Source: Paraburkholderia youngii (lineage in GTDB: Bacteria > Pseudomonadota > Gammaproteobacteria > Burkholderiales > Burkholderiaceae). From it: 64,000 nucleotides of DNA. The stretch is taken from assembly GCF_013366925.1 (NCBI RefSeq), contig NZ_JAALDK010000002.1:1240001-1304000 (forward strand). The letters run 5' to 3'. This document shows positions 45,162-54,469 of this stretch, one piece after another. Under the pieces are notes generated by a model. That model was given only the letters and a program-made list of their open reading frames with translations, was not told the DNA's origin and ran no database searches. The stretch's first letter is position 1; each line of letters starts with the position of its first letter. The translations under genes and the position numbers were made by a program.

Positions 45162-46154
45162 TCAATGCTTCAGGCAAGTGTCGGCGTTCTTCCACGTGCA
45201 GACGTCGAGTCCCGTGTGAATGACCGGAGGCACGGACTTCCCTTCCGCGAGGTCACGCATGACCATCGCGGCGCGGTAGCCCATTTCCTCGGGCCGCTGG
45301 CCGACGAGCACATTCACCTTGCGGTCCTTGAGCGCCTGCAGTTCGGGCCCGAGCGTGTCAGCCGAGACGATCACGAATTTGCCGTTTTTGATCTTGTCCA
45401 TGATCGGGGCGACGACCTGCGAAAAGGCCTGCGGAGCGAAGAGCGGCCAGCCGCCCGCCAGCAGAAAGGCGTCGAGGCCCGTGGGGTTGGCGGTCAGCGT
45501 GTCCTGCATCATCTGGTTCGCCTTCGCGGCGTCGTCGTTCACGTAGAGCGGACAGCCACTGATCTCATGCCAGCCGTTCTCGCCAGCGAGCTTGGTGACG
45601 CCTTTCTTGCCGGATAGCACGTCGCGTGCGCCCTGGGCCCGCTGATTGATGTTCTCCGCTGCCGGATTGCCCATCACGAGGCAGACGTTGCCGCCTTTCG
45701 GCATCAGCATCTTCAACTGCTCGCCAAGCTTGGCGCCCAGCTCGTAGTTGTCGGTGCCGACATAGCTCTTGCGCAGCGACGCATCCTTCGGCAGCAGATC
45801 GGCATCCGCAGTGATGACCGGGACCGATCCGCCGCGGCGGCGCAGCACCTCCGCCACAGCCGGCGCGTTCGCGGGCGAGATCGCCATGCTCGCGACGCCC
45901 TTGGTCAGCAGGTCGTCGATGATCTGCACCTGCGCGCTCTCGTCGGCCGCGGTCGCGGGACCGGTGTAATAACAGTTGTAGCCTTGCTTGTTGAGTTCCT
46001 TGTTCGCCCGTTCGCATCCCTGATGCATAAGGTCGAAGTACGGGTTGTCGAGACCCTTGACGACCAGCGCAAGGGTCTTATCGGCCGCAAAGCCCGGGGA
46101 CGCCAGCATCGCGAGTCCTCCAGCCGCAGCAAGACACATCCACAGTTTTTTCAT
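45162..46154 (-). CDS. Sugar ABC transporter substrate-binding protein (FrcB/RbsB type)
   Basis: 330-residue periplasmic binding protein of the LacI-like PBP1 type. Signal peptide MKKLWMCLAAAGGLAMLASPGFA, then DKTLALVVKGLDNPYFDLMHQGCERAN. The hinge and ligand region includes TADADLLPKDASLRKSYVGTDNYELG and CLVMGNPAAENINQRAQGARDV. Start 46154 has AGGAGGAAGCT upstream; the long upstream ORF extension is shadow. It closes a three-gene importer (ATPase, permease, binding protein) on the minus strand. Confidence 0.93.
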   Translation of the reverse strand: MKKLWMCLAAAGGLAMLASPGFAADKTLALVVKGLDNPYFDLMHQGCERANKELNKQGYNCYYTGPATAADESAQVQIIDDLLTKGVASMAISPANAPAVAEVLRRRGGSVPVITADADLLPKDASLRKSYVGTDNYELGAKLGEQLKMLMPKGGNVCLVMGNPAAENINQRAQGARDVLSGKKGVTKLAGENGWHEISGCPLYVNDDAAKANQMMQDTLTANPTGLDAFLLAGGWPLFAPQAFSQVVAPIMDKIKNGKFVIVSADTLGPELQALKDRKVNVLVGQRPEEMGYRAAMVMRDLAEGKSVPPVIHTGLDVCTWKNADTCLKH

Positions 46155-46270
46155 AGCTTCCTCCTGTTCGGCGCCGGCTCTACGGTGCCCATGTCGGCTT
46201 ACACAGTCTTCGTAACGCGTCCCGCGTCCTGCGCACGGGCTCGAAAGCGGCCAATGCGTCCAGAGACATT

Positions 46271-47266
46271 TCAATCCGCTTGCCGCTCGCCACCGAGCCG
46301 GTTGAAGAGCACTGCGACGACAATGAAGCTGCCGACGACCGTGCCCTGCCAAAACGCGTCGACGCCGAGCAGGATCAGACTGTTGCGGATGACCTCGATG
46401 AGCGCCGCGCCGACGATCGTGCCGAAGGCGCTGCCAACCCCGCCGATCAGATTGGTCCCACCGACCACGGTGGCCGCGATCACGCGCAGCTCGTCGCCCG
46501 TGCCGAGGCCTGTCGTGACTGCGCCCAGCCAGCCGACTTCGAGAATCGCCGCGACGCCCGCCATCAGGCCGCAGAGCACGTAGACGCTGCAAACGATGCG
46601 GCGTACCGGTACGCCGGTGAGAGTCGCCGCATGACGGTTGCCGCCGATCGCGAACACGTAGCGGCCCCAGCGCGTCCAGCCGAACGCGAACCAGAACAAC
46701 AGCCCAAGCAGGATCAGGAACCACACCGGATTGGCGACGCCGAGCGTGGCGCCGCCGCCGAGCGCGAGGAGTTTGCTGCCGTCGGGGCCGAAATCGAAAA
46801 TGGTCCGGCTGCGGGAAATCACGAGTGCGAGGCTGCGGCCGACGCTCAGCATGGCGAGCGTCACGACGAAAGGCTGCATGCCGAGATACGCGATCAGCAA
46901 GCCGTTGACGAGGCCGACCAGCCCGGCGGTCAATAGTCCCATGCCGATGCCGGCCCAGATCGGGTAGCCCGCGTTCATGACGACCGAGAGCACGATACCG
47001 CTGATGCCGATGGTCGAGCCAACCGAAATGTCGATGCCGCCCGTGACGATCACCGCCATCATTCCCAGCGCCACGATGGCGACGAAGGCGAAGTTTCGCG
47101 TAACGTTGAAAAGATTCTCGGAGGTCGCGAAGGTCGAGGTCGCAATCGATAGGGCGATACAGGCAACGATCGTTGCCAGAACGACCCAGAACACCTGGCT
47201 TGCGAGTAGTCCCGACCAGCGAGTATGCGTCCTCGCGGACTGTGGATCATCGAGCAATGGCGGCAT
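46271..47266 (-). CDS. Sugar ABC transporter permease (FrcC/RbsC type)
   Basis: 331-residue BPD_transp_2 permease with eight to ten helices. Family blocks are MMAVIVTGGIDISVGSTIGISGIV and MQPFVVTLAMLSVGRSLALVISRSRTI, ending GTIVGAALIEVIRNSLILLGVDAFWQGTVVGSFIVVAVLFN. ATG 47266 (MPPLLDDPQSA) is preceded by GAAGG; a TTG at 47314 would add 16 residues. It is between the ATPase and binding-protein genes. Confidence 0.92.
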   Translation of the reverse strand: MPPLLDDPQSARTHTRWSGLLASQVFWVVLATIVACIALSIATSTFATSENLFNVTRNFAFVAIVALGMMAVIVTGGIDISVGSTIGISGIVLSVVMNAGYPIWAGIGMGLLTAGLVGLVNGLLIAYLGMQPFVVTLAMLSVGRSLALVISRSRTIFDFGPDGSKLLALGGGATLGVANPVWFLILLGLLFWFAFGWTRWGRYVFAIGGNRHAATLTGVPVRRIVCSVYVLCGLMAGVAAILEVGWLGAVTTGLGTGDELRVIAATVVGGTNLIGGVGSAFGTIVGAALIEVIRNSLILLGVDAFWQGTVVGSFIVVAVLFNRLGGERQAD

Positions 47267-47321
47267 TGTGGGGGGCCTTCGCGACGCGTCGTTCAATGTG
47301 GGGCTCCGATGCAAGGCAGTT

Positions 47322-48062
47322 TCAGGCAGCGGCGATGGCGCCGGTGATGAGACCAGTCACCTCTTCCGGGGAGGACGTTTCGGTCTTCTTGTCCGCGACC
47401 TTGCGCCCGCGCCGCATGACAACCACCCGGTGGGCGACGGCGAATACGTCAGGCATGCGGTGGCTGATGAGGATGACGGCGATACCGTGTTCGGACAGGC
47501 GTTTGATGAGATCAAGCACCTCGGCGACCTGGCGGACGCTGATCGCGGCGGTCGGCTCGTCCATGAGGACGAGCCTCGCTTCGGAGAGGCGCGTGCGGGC
47601 GATGGCCACCGCTTGCCGCTGCCCTCCCGACATTTGCCTGACGAGGTCGCGCGGGCGCGTCTCGGACTTCAGTTGCTTGAACAGATCACCCGCACGCCGA
47701 TACATGGTCGCGTGATCGAGCACGCGGATAGGTCCGAACCCGATCCGCAGTTCGCGGCCAAGGAAGACGTTGGCGGCTGCCGTTAGATTGTCGCAAAGCG
47801 CGAGGTCCTGATAGACGACCTCGATGCCGCGCGTGCGGGCGTCGATCGGCTTGTTGAAATGCACGGGATTTCCATCGATGAGAATGTCACCGTGCGAAGG
47901 CGGAAAGTTGCCGGCGACCACCTTCACCAATGTCGATTTCCCGGCCCCGTTATCGCCCATGAGCCCGACCACCTCGCCTGGCTCCAGGCTGAGCGTCACG
48001 TCGATCAGGGCCTGAATGGCGCCGAAATGTCTGGAAACGCCTCTGAGCTCGAGAAGACTCAT
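47322..48062 (-). CDS. Sugar ABC transporter ATPase (FrcA type, single domain)
   Basis: 246-residue ATPase with one nucleotide-binding domain, like FrcA of rhizobial fructose importers and unlike the double-domain RbsA. Walker A GDNGAGKSTLVKVVAG, signature RQMSGGQRQAVAIARTRLS, Walker B RLVLMDEPTAAI (Ala where Asp/Gly-Leu-Gly is usual: AAISVRQV) and SHRMPDVF are present. Start 48062 (MSLLELRGVSR) has no clear ribosome-binding site; a GTG at 48095 is the alternative. It is the first gene of this importer operon. Confidence 0.9.
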   Translation of the reverse strand: MSLLELRGVSRHFGAIQALIDVTLSLEPGEVVGLMGDNGAGKSTLVKVVAGNFPPSHGDILIDGNPVHFNKPIDARTRGIEVVYQDLALCDNLTAAANVFLGRELRIGFGPIRVLDHATMYRRAGDLFKQLKSETRPRDLVRQMSGGQRQAVAIARTRLSEARLVLMDEPTAAISVRQVAEVLDLIKRLSEHGIAVILISHRMPDVFAVAHRVVVMRRGRKVADKKTETSSPEEVTGLITGAIAAA

Positions 48063-48372
48063 AGACTGTCGCGTTCGCTGGGTGGAGGCGCCCACTGCAT
48101 TGGCTGGGCGGCCAGTAGACGTACGAGGTAGGTAGATGTTTTTTAGTGCACGATGCGGCTTTTAGCAAGGCACTTTAGCCACCTGCCGAACTCGCTCATC
48201 TGCCGTGCCCCCTTCACTTCATCACTATGCAGATAGATCGACGTCGTCGACTCTGAAGCAACCGGTCGTGGCAAGTCGTGGCTTCGGAATTCTTCTTGTA
48301 GAGCGGGAATATTCGAAGTCCTGCGGTCGTTTAGCTTGCGGCGATGTCTCGCCAGTGCCGAGGAGGGTAGCT
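48063..48372. other. Divergent intergenic region
   Basis: About 310 bases between the FrcA-type ATPase (minus) and the TIGR03118 gene (plus). AT-rich patch at 48130-48170. No clear palindrome or RNA. Confidence 0.45.
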
Positions 48373-49551
48373 ATGTCTCTGATCTCGCGTGGTCTCAAGG
48401 CGGCTGTGATTGTGCTCGCCGCCGGTTTCACAATCGGGCATGCCGCTGCTGATGATGCCTATGTCGTCAAACCGCTCGTGTCCAACGTGGCAGGCGCTGC
48501 CCCGAAGGTCGACGGTGTTTTGCAGAACGCCTGGGGTATTGCCTTTAGTCCGGCAGGAAGTCCATTCTGGATCAACGACAATGCCACCGGCTGCTCCACG
48601 CTGTATGACGGCGAGGGGACCAAGGTGACGACGCTGCAGGTCGCCATTCCGCTGCCAGGCAACGTGATACCGGCTGGCGCTTGTCATCCCGTCCTTCCGA
48701 AGTCTCCACCGAATCCCACGCCCGCGGCGCCAACCGGGATTGTATGGAATCCTTCGTCTGCGTTTCTCGTGCCAGGTACCAAGATCCCGGCCATATTCAT
48801 CTTCGCAACTGAAGATGGCACGATTTCCGCTTGGGCCGGTGGGTTGAATCCGGCGAACAACGCCGTGATCGCGGTCGATAACTCGTCCAATCCCTCCGCC
48901 GCCAGTGGGGCTGTCTACAAGGCGCTCGTCTTCGGAGTGAATGCGCAAGGCGGATTCCTGTTTGCGACGAACTTCCGTTCGGGTCGGATCGATGTATTTG
49001 GGCCGAACGGTTCAGACGGCCTGTTCACGCCTGCGACGACCGACGGCGGCTTCGTCGACCCGAACATCCCAGCCGGCTATGCGCCGTTTGGCATCGCGAA
49101 CATCGATGGGGATCTTTTCGTCACCTACGCAAAGCAGAACAAAGAGAAGCACGACGACGATGCAGGACGCGGTCGTGGATTCGTCGATGTATTCGATACC
49201 GACGGCCACCTGCTGCGTCGCTTTGCAAGCCGAGGGACGCTCGACTCGCCGTGGGGTATCACGCGCGCATCGTTTGCGTTCGGCCGCTTCAGCGGCAAGA
49301 TTCTCATTGGCAACTTCGGCGATGGTCGAATCAATGTCTTCGACAATGACGGCGGGTTCGTCGATCAGTTGGAGAATGAGTTCGGCAATCCACTGGCAAT
49401 CGACGGGCTGTGGACTCTGACACTCGGTGGCGGCCGCAATTCGAGCCCGGACACGCTGTACTTCTCGGCCGGTCCTAACAAGGAGACAAATGGACTTTTC
49501 GGGATCATCGCTCCGGCAAGCGGCTCCAGGGAGCGAGTCGCGGACCATTGA
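48373..49551 (+). CDS. TIGR03118-family secreted beta-propeller-like protein
   Basis: 392-residue secreted protein. Signal peptide MSLISRGLKAAVIVLAAGFTIGHAAAD, then the TIGR03118 opening YVVKPLVSNVAGAAPKVDGVLQNAWGIAFSPAGSPFWINDNATGCSTLYDG. Repeated GxxFATNFRSGRIDVFGPNG, YAPFGIANIDGDLFVTYAKQ and GKILIGNFGDGRINVFDNDG motifs recall NHL-type propeller blades. AGGAGGGTAGCT precedes ATG 48373. Members are extracytoplasmic; function is unknown. Confidence 0.88.
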   Translation: MSLISRGLKAAVIVLAAGFTIGHAAADDAYVVKPLVSNVAGAAPKVDGVLQNAWGIAFSPAGSPFWINDNATGCSTLYDGEGTKVTTLQVAIPLPGNVIPAGACHPVLPKSPPNPTPAAPTGIVWNPSSAFLVPGTKIPAIFIFATEDGTISAWAGGLNPANNAVIAVDNSSNPSAASGAVYKALVFGVNAQGGFLFATNFRSGRIDVFGPNGSDGLFTPATTDGGFVDPNIPAGYAPFGIANIDGDLFVTYAKQNKEKHDDDAGRGRGFVDVFDTDGHLLRRFASRGTLDSPWGITRASFAFGRFSGKILIGNFGDGRINVFDNDGGFVDQLENEFGNPLAIDGLWTLTLGGGRNSSPDTLYFSAGPNKETNGLFGIIAPASGSRERVADH

Positions 49552-49855
49552 CGAAGTTCGGGACGAAGGACCTTGCCTCAGCCGGTCGCGGAACTCGCCA
49601 GACGTGACCGGCTGCCTCCGGACTGAGCTTTACTCACGGGTCTGGTTATCCACTGGATCGAATGGACTAAACTTCAGTCGTTGCGTCGATGCAGAGGCAG
49701 CGGATAGCCGATCAAAGACCAGGACAGCGGCACCGGATACGCAAAACGCGCCACCTGTTAGGCAAAACATGCCATCGGCTGACGGCGCCATCATGCCGAC
49801 GGCTGTGAATAGTGGCGGTGAGTACTGAAAGAACGGGGTATGGCAGGTTTGCATC
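49552..49855. other. Intergenic region without recognisable features
   Basis: About 300 bases between the TIGR03118 gene and the small His-rich protein. No credible gene, terminator or palindrome was recognised. Confidence 0.45.
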
Positions 49856-50134
49856 ATGAAGGGGAAGGTTCTGTTTGCCGTGCTGCTGCTTGGCGCGATT
49901 GATTGCGCTGCGGAGCCAGGTTATTACAACACGTGCGCTGCGTATCCGGCTTATCCGTGTGAGTTCTATGCCGGGTGCCCGTCTCGCGGCCAGCCATGTG
50001 TATTCCTTGGCGGCGATTTCCGCCGCTTCCACGACTTTGACCATGGCGACGGCTTTCACCATGGGTTCCACGGTCGCAGTACTCAGTTCGAGCAGGGCGG
50101 GGGCCACAGCGGCGGTCACGGCGCACGCAACTAG
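49856..50134 (+). CDS. Small His/Gly-rich secreted protein
   Basis: 92-residue protein with a short signal peptide (MKGKVLFAVLLLGAIDCAAEPG). The mature part has Cys in CAAYPAYPCEFYAGCPSRGQPC (four Cys) and then a His/Phe/Gly-rich tail (FRRFHDFDHGDGFHHGFHG..., GGGHSGGHGARN). Such tails can bind metal ions, but there is no family match I can name. The upstream sequence AAAGAACGGGG is far from the ATG. Unknown function. Confidence 0.55.
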   Translation: MKGKVLFAVLLLGAIDCAAEPGYYNTCAAYPAYPCEFYAGCPSRGQPCVFLGGDFRRFHDFDHGDGFHHGFHGRSTQFEQGGGHSGGHGARN

Positions 50135-50248
50135 GCACCGGCACAGCAGTCTATCGACGAAAATTCACACGAGCAGAGTGATGCACGCGCTGTCGCAACT
50201 GGGCATAGCCCTTGCCATCGTGTGCATGTCGGTGTTGTTTGTCCCGTA

Positions 50249-50893
50249 TCAGGTCGCCGTGCCTCGCAAATCTCTAATGTGCTGATAGACGGTGGCACGT
50301 CCCATCCCCAACACATTCGCGACGTAGTTGGCAGCGCTTTTCCCCTTGAACGCCCCTTCGGCCCACAGCGCTTCGACGATCTCGCGACGATGGTCGCGAG
50401 TCAGCGAATTCAGGGCCAACTGACGTTCCTGGAGCCATGTGTGAAGGAACGTGTTGATGCGTTCCTGCCAGTCGTCCTTGAACAGCTCTTCGGGCTGCTT
50501 CACGACGCCGGCGCCGGAGATCACACGATCGATCACATGTTTGATGTCTTCGAACACGGCGATGTTGTAGTTCACGCACATCACGCCGACAGCGCTACCG
50601 GCATCGTCGAACAACACCGTGCTGACGCACCGCATCCGCCTCCCATCCCAATTGATTTTTTCATACGGCCCGACCGTACCGGACTCCGCGGAATGGTCGA
50701 TCTCTTCCAACGCGGAGTCGTCGCCGAGTTCGCGTTTCGACAGATTATTGGCGATGTAGGCGATCGTTTGACTTTGCAGGTCATGAATGACGATTTCGAC
50801 GTACGGGAAAAACAACAGCGCAATGCCATCGGCGACACGGCTGTAGCGATCCAGAAGTAGCCGACGTGCGGCCGTTGTCTTGGGCTTTCGCAT
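50249..50893 (-). CDS. YheO/DauR-like PAS-HTH transcriptional regulator
   Basis: 214-residue regulator. A YheO-type PAS domain spans about residues 10-125 (VADGIALLFFPYVEIVIHDLQSQTIAYIANNLSKRELGDDSALEEI, GVMCVNYNIAVFEDIKHVID). A C-terminal HTH (HRREIVEALWAEGAFKGKSAANYVANVLGMGRATVYQHIRDL) binds DNA. This is the DauR architecture that controls D-arginine use in Pseudomonas. It lies beside an ornithine-cyclodeaminase-like gene, a binding protein and a DadA-like oxidase, as in the dau locus. Start 50893 has a weak ribosome-binding site. Confidence 0.85.
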   Translation of the reverse strand: MRKPKTTAARRLLLDRYSRVADGIALLFFPYVEIVIHDLQSQTIAYIANNLSKRELGDDSALEEIDHSAESGTVGPYEKINWDGRRMRCVSTVLFDDAGSAVGVMCVNYNIAVFEDIKHVIDRVISGAGVVKQPEELFKDDWQERINTFLHTWLQERQLALNSLTRDHRREIVEALWAEGAFKGKSAANYVANVLGMGRATVYQHIRDLRGTAT

Positions 50894-51094
50894 AGGGGAT
50901 AGATGCTTGCAGCTTTCTGAAAGTCCACTTGGGTGGGCGACGGTATGGAAGGTCCGAAAACGTTCGGCATTTTGCCACGAGCGATGCGGTACTTCTGCTC
51001 GATGGCACGACGACCAGCATGTTGGCGAACGGCCTTTGCCATTGCTCCGGCGGCATGGTGCGATCTGGCGCGTCGGCAAGATCGTGGCGATTAC

Positions 51095-52066
51095 TTACAT
51101 GCCCGCTCGAGCAGTCAGATATTTGAACAGTTCATAGGCAATCGCGACGTCTTCAAGACCCAGCCCGATCGAGCGGAAAAACGCATGCTTTCGATAGGAC
51201 GGTTTGGTCGCTTCGCCGCACATGAGTTCGGCGAGATCGCCCAGCACGGCTTCTGGACGCCAGCCATGATGTTGCGAAGCCAGCTTCATCTCGCCCGCGC
51301 TGGCCGGGGTGGTGCGACGGTAGTCGCAATAGACGTCCATGTCGGCGAGCCATGCGGGCGGAATCTCATGAGCGTTCGCCACGTTGGTGCTGATAGACGT
51401 GATGAGCGCTGGCTTGCCAAGCATATTTTCGTGCAGCACCGGGGTGCCGGACGAGGTACACAGCGCAACGACGTCGGCGTCGGCGACACAGTCTTCGATC
51501 CTTGCACAGATGGACACTCTTTCATCGAGCGCCGGAAGCTGCGCACGTTTTTCGGTGTCGTTCGCAAGCCCGGGCGAAAACAACCAGATCGATTGCCACG
51601 GCCGCGTCGACGCCAGATGGCGCACATGAGCCCGTCCGACCGCCCCTGCGCCGACAATCGCGAGCTGGCGCGCATGATCGGCGGCGAGTTGCTGTACCGC
51701 GAGTGCGGTCGCTCCGGCGGTGCGCTCGATCGTCAGCAAGCCTGAATCGCACCACATCAGCGGTTGCCCCGTTTCCATCGACATCAATGCCGTCCACGCG
51801 GTAATGATGGGCTTCGCCTGCGTGACGATGTACGGCGACAGCTTCGCGCCGAACACCTTCGCGTCCGCCATCACGCCCAGATATGTGATGAAGTCGCCAG
51901 CGTTCTGCGGGAAAAGAGTCAGCGTCTGCGGAGGTTGCACTGCCATGTGGCTTCCCAGCGCGCGAAACATCTGTGCCAGCACGCTGCGCACGTCGAGGTG
52001 AGGTAGCGCCTCGCGAACGGTTTGCTGGTCGACGATGAGGGGCATTGTGTTTTCTGACTGGATCAT
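51095..52066 (-). CDS. Ornithine cyclodeaminase / mu-crystallin family protein (DauB-like)
   Basis: 323-residue NAD(P)-binding protein. Rossmann motif AIVGAGAVGRAHVRHLAS near residue 123; family blocks GDFITYLGVMADAKVFGAKLSPYIV, WCDSGLLTIERTAGATALAV and SIGLGLEDVAIAYELF. Homologues act as ornithine cyclodeaminases, ketimine reductases or the anabolic dehydrogenase of the D-to-L arginine route (DauB). The latter fits the neighbours. Start 52066 chosen with GGAG about ten bases upstream. It diverges from the binding-protein gene. Confidence 0.85.
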   Translation of the reverse strand: MIQSENTMPLIVDQQTVREALPHLDVRSVLAQMFRALGSHMAVQPPQTLTLFPQNAGDFITYLGVMADAKVFGAKLSPYIVTQAKPIITAWTALMSMETGQPLMWCDSGLLTIERTAGATALAVQQLAADHARQLAIVGAGAVGRAHVRHLASTRPWQSIWLFSPGLANDTEKRAQLPALDERVSICARIEDCVADADVVALCTSSGTPVLHENMLGKPALITSISTNVANAHEIPPAWLADMDVYCDYRRTTPASAGEMKLASQHHGWRPEAVLGDLAELMCGEATKPSYRKHAFFRSIGLGLEDVAIAYELFKYLTARAGM

Positions 52067-52124
52067 TGAACTGCGCTCCACAACGGTGCCGGTGCTCCGG
52101 CGGTGAGGTGATTCTAAGTCAAAC

Positions 52125-52139
52125 TGTCCAGTCTGGACA
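52125..52139. promoter_or_regulatory. Perfect palindrome in the dau-like divergent promoter (operator 1)
   Basis: TGTCCA (52125-52130), spacer GTC, TGGACA (52134-52139): a 15-bp perfect inverted repeat in the AT-rich divergent promoter of the cyclodeaminase-like gene and the binding-protein gene. Likely target of the DauR-like regulator. Not the same element as TGTCCG-N14-NGGACA, since the spacer is 3. Confidence 0.65.
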
Positions 52140-52169
52140 TTTATTTTGAAAATTGCTTGCTTTTATATT

Positions 52170-52184
52170 TGTCCAGAATAGACT
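52170..52184. promoter_or_regulatory. Imperfect second copy of the palindrome (operator 2)
   Basis: TGTCCA (52170-52175), spacer GAA, TAGACT: two mismatches from operator 1, 45 bp centre to centre. The left half is identical. Confidence 0.5.
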
Positions 52185-52304
52185 GTCAATCCAGAACAGG
52201 TGTGAGGCCGGCGCGTCAGCTGCCTCATGCGATGTCTCGGAGCGGGTCGGTCAACCGTCGCGCATGCCCTCAATCGTCGTCGCCCAAACACCAGGGGACC
52301 TTTT

Positions 52305-53093
52305 ATGTTTCGGAAGCTTCAACTTTCACTTATCGTCGCCGCTGCGTTGGTGGGCTCGCTTGGGACCGTCGGCGTGCAGGCTCAGGACACCTTGCGCTTC
52401 GGCATCGAGGCAGCCTACCCGCCGTTCGAAAGCAAGTCGCCGAGCGGGCAATTGCAGGGCTTCGACGTCGACGTCGGCAATGCGGTCTGCACGAAGCTGG
52501 GCGTGAAGTGCGTGTGGGTCGAAAACGCGTTCGATGGACTGATTCCCGCGTTGGAAGCCCGCAAATTCGACGTAATCAATTCCGCGATGAACATCACGGA
52601 CAAGCGCAAGCAATCGATTGAATTCACGAAGCCGATCTATATCGTGCCGATCGTGATGGTGGCCAGACGTGGCTCCGGCCTGTTGCCCGACGTGAAAAGT
52701 CTGCAGGGCAAACGGGTAGGCGTGTTGCAGGGGTCCTCGCAGGAGGATTTCCTCAAAGCTCATTGGGCGAATGCCGGCGTAACGGTCGTCTCGTACCAGG
52801 ACCAGGATCAGGTGTACGCCGACTTGCTCGGCGGGCGCCTCGACGCTGCCGTTCAGGAAGCGCAAACTGCGCAGGACGGTTTCCTCGGTAAGCCCGCGGG
52901 CCACGAGTATGCGATCGTCGGCAAGCCGCTCAGCGATCCGGCAACGCTCGGCGAGGGCACCGGCTGGGGCTTGCGCAAGGCCGACAAGGCGCTGGTCGCG
53001 AAAGTCAATGCCGCACTCGACGCGCTGAAGAAAGACGGCACGCTGAGCAGTCTTTCGCAGAAGTATTTCAACAACGACATCATCGCGAAGTAA
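52305..53093 (+). CDS. Polar amino acid substrate-binding protein (SBP family 3)
   Basis: 262-residue periplasmic binding protein of the HisJ/ArgT class. Signal peptide MFRKLQLSLIVAAALVGSLGTVGVQAQ; then DTLRFGIEAAYPPFESKSPSGQLQGFDVDVGNAV, the LIPALEARKFDVINSAMNITDKRKQSIEFTKP ligand block and VGVLQGSSQEDFLKAHW. Basic amino acids are the usual ligands. It sits between the regulator and the DadA-like oxidase, as PA3865 does beside dauBAR. No permease or ATPase gene is here, so it must use a partner elsewhere. Confidence 0.9.
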   Translation: MFRKLQLSLIVAAALVGSLGTVGVQAQDTLRFGIEAAYPPFESKSPSGQLQGFDVDVGNAVCTKLGVKCVWVENAFDGLIPALEARKFDVINSAMNITDKRKQSIEFTKPIYIVPIVMVARRGSGLLPDVKSLQGKRVGVLQGSSQEDFLKAHWANAGVTVVSYQDQDQVYADLLGGRLDAAVQEAQTAQDGFLGKPAGHEYAIVGKPLSDPATLGEGTGWGLRKADKALVAKVNAALDALKKDGTLSSLSQKYFNNDIIAK

Positions 53094-53190
53094 CGGGTCC
53101 ACGAGCCGGCGCCAGAGGTTTCGCGCCGGCTTGCTGCGCAAAATGCGGCAGCCCGGCGTCCAGTCCTGACAGAAAAAGCGAAGCGAGTTT

Positions 53191-54435
53191 ATGGATTTCG
53201 ATGTGATAGTGCTGGGCGCCGGGATTGTCGGCGTATCGTCCGCGCTGCAGTTGCAGGATCGCGGCCGCGGGGTGGCACTGGTGGACCGGCGCGCTCCAGG
53301 CGAAGAGACCAGCTTCGGCAACGCGGGTCTGATTGAAAGCTCGTCGGTCGTTCCGTACGGCTTTCCGCGCGATTTCGGCACGTTGCTGCGCTATGCGAAG
53401 AATCGTTCGACCGACCTGTACTGGGACTATCGGGCGTTGCCGCACTTTGCGAGTTGGCTGGCGCGCTTCTGGTGGGAATCGTCGCCCGAGCGATTGATGG
53501 CGGCCGCGCGCGACATGTTGCCATTGATCCAGCAAAGCGTTGCGGAACATGATCGGTTCATCGAGCGCGCGCAACTCGGCCATCTCATTCGCGACGGCGG
53601 CTGGATCGACGCCTATCGCACCCCAGCGGAATTTTCGCGGCAGTCGGCGGCCGCCGCAATGACTGCCAGGACCTATGGCTTGCGGGTCGCGGTGCTGGAT
53701 TCGGCGGCGCTGGCCGCGCGAGAGCCGGGCCTCGCCGACGGCTTTTGTGGCGCGTTGCATTGGCAGGACCCGAAGAGCATCGTCAATCCCGGGGCACTGA
53801 CTAAAGGTTATGCGGGTCTTTTCGAAGCCGGCGGCGGAACGGTGTTGACCGGCGACGCCACCACGCTGACGGCGCAAGCGGGCGCGTGGACGGTTCAGAC
53901 ATCGTCGGGCCGGATCAGCGCAAAAGAAGTCGTGGTGGCGCTCGGTTCATGGTCTGACCGCGTTTTCGCGCCGCTTGGTTACCGCATTCCTTTGCGCGCG
54001 AAGCGCGGTTATCACATGCACTACCGTCCGACCCGCCAGATGCTGTCGATGCCGTTCGTCGACGCGGAGCAGGGTTATGTGGTGGCGCCGATGGAAGGGC
54101 GCTTGCGGCTTACCACGGGGGTCGAGATCGCGCGTCGTGACGCCAGGCCGACAGGCATCCAGCTCGAACGCGCGGAGCGAATCGCCAGGCCAAGCTTCGG
54201 TCTGGGTGAGCGACTCGACGCGAGTCCGTGGCTCGGCCTGCGTCCTTGCACACCCGACATGCGGCCAGTCATCGGTCGCGCGCCGCGCCATCCCGGATTG
54301 TGGTTTGCATTCGGTCACAACCACCATGGCTTGACGCTGGGGCCCGTCACCGGTCGACTGTTGGCGGAGATGATGACCGGGACACCGACTTTTGCTGATG
54401 CGCGTCCGTTTCGCGCTGAACGGTTTCGTAGTTAG
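53191..54435 (+). CDS. FAD-dependent D-amino acid dehydrogenase (DadA/DauA-like)
   Basis: 414-residue FAD oxidoreductase of the DAO/DadA family. Dinucleotide-binding motif DVIVLGAGIVGVSSALQLQDRG at residues 4-25; conserved SFGNAGLIESSSVVPYG; C-terminal GLRPCTPDMRPVIGRAPRHPGLWFAFGHNHHGLTLGPVTGRLLAEMM. It oxidises D-amino acids to 2-oxo acids. Context suggests D-arginine or D-lysine. It follows the binding-protein gene on the same strand after 97 bases. Confidence 0.87.
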   Translation: MDFDVIVLGAGIVGVSSALQLQDRGRGVALVDRRAPGEETSFGNAGLIESSSVVPYGFPRDFGTLLRYAKNRSTDLYWDYRALPHFASWLARFWWESSPERLMAAARDMLPLIQQSVAEHDRFIERAQLGHLIRDGGWIDAYRTPAEFSRQSAAAAMTARTYGLRVAVLDSAALAAREPGLADGFCGALHWQDPKSIVNPGALTKGYAGLFEAGGGTVLTGDATTLTAQAGAWTVQTSSGRISAKEVVVALGSWSDRVFAPLGYRIPLRAKRGYHMHYRPTRQMLSMPFVDAEQGYVVAPMEGRLRLTTGVEIARRDARPTGIQLERAERIARPSFGLGERLDASPWLGLRPCTPDMRPVIGRAPRHPGLWFAFGHNHHGLTLGPVTGRLLAEMMTGTPTFADARPFRAERFRS

Positions 54436-54469
54436 CGGCGGGAATGGGCCGGCCCTGAAGATTGGGTTA

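Noticed and set aside
46155..46724. N-terminal extension of the FrcB-type binding protein frame
   Set aside because: It overlaps the permease gene and precedes a clear signal peptide with a strong AGGAGG at 46154.
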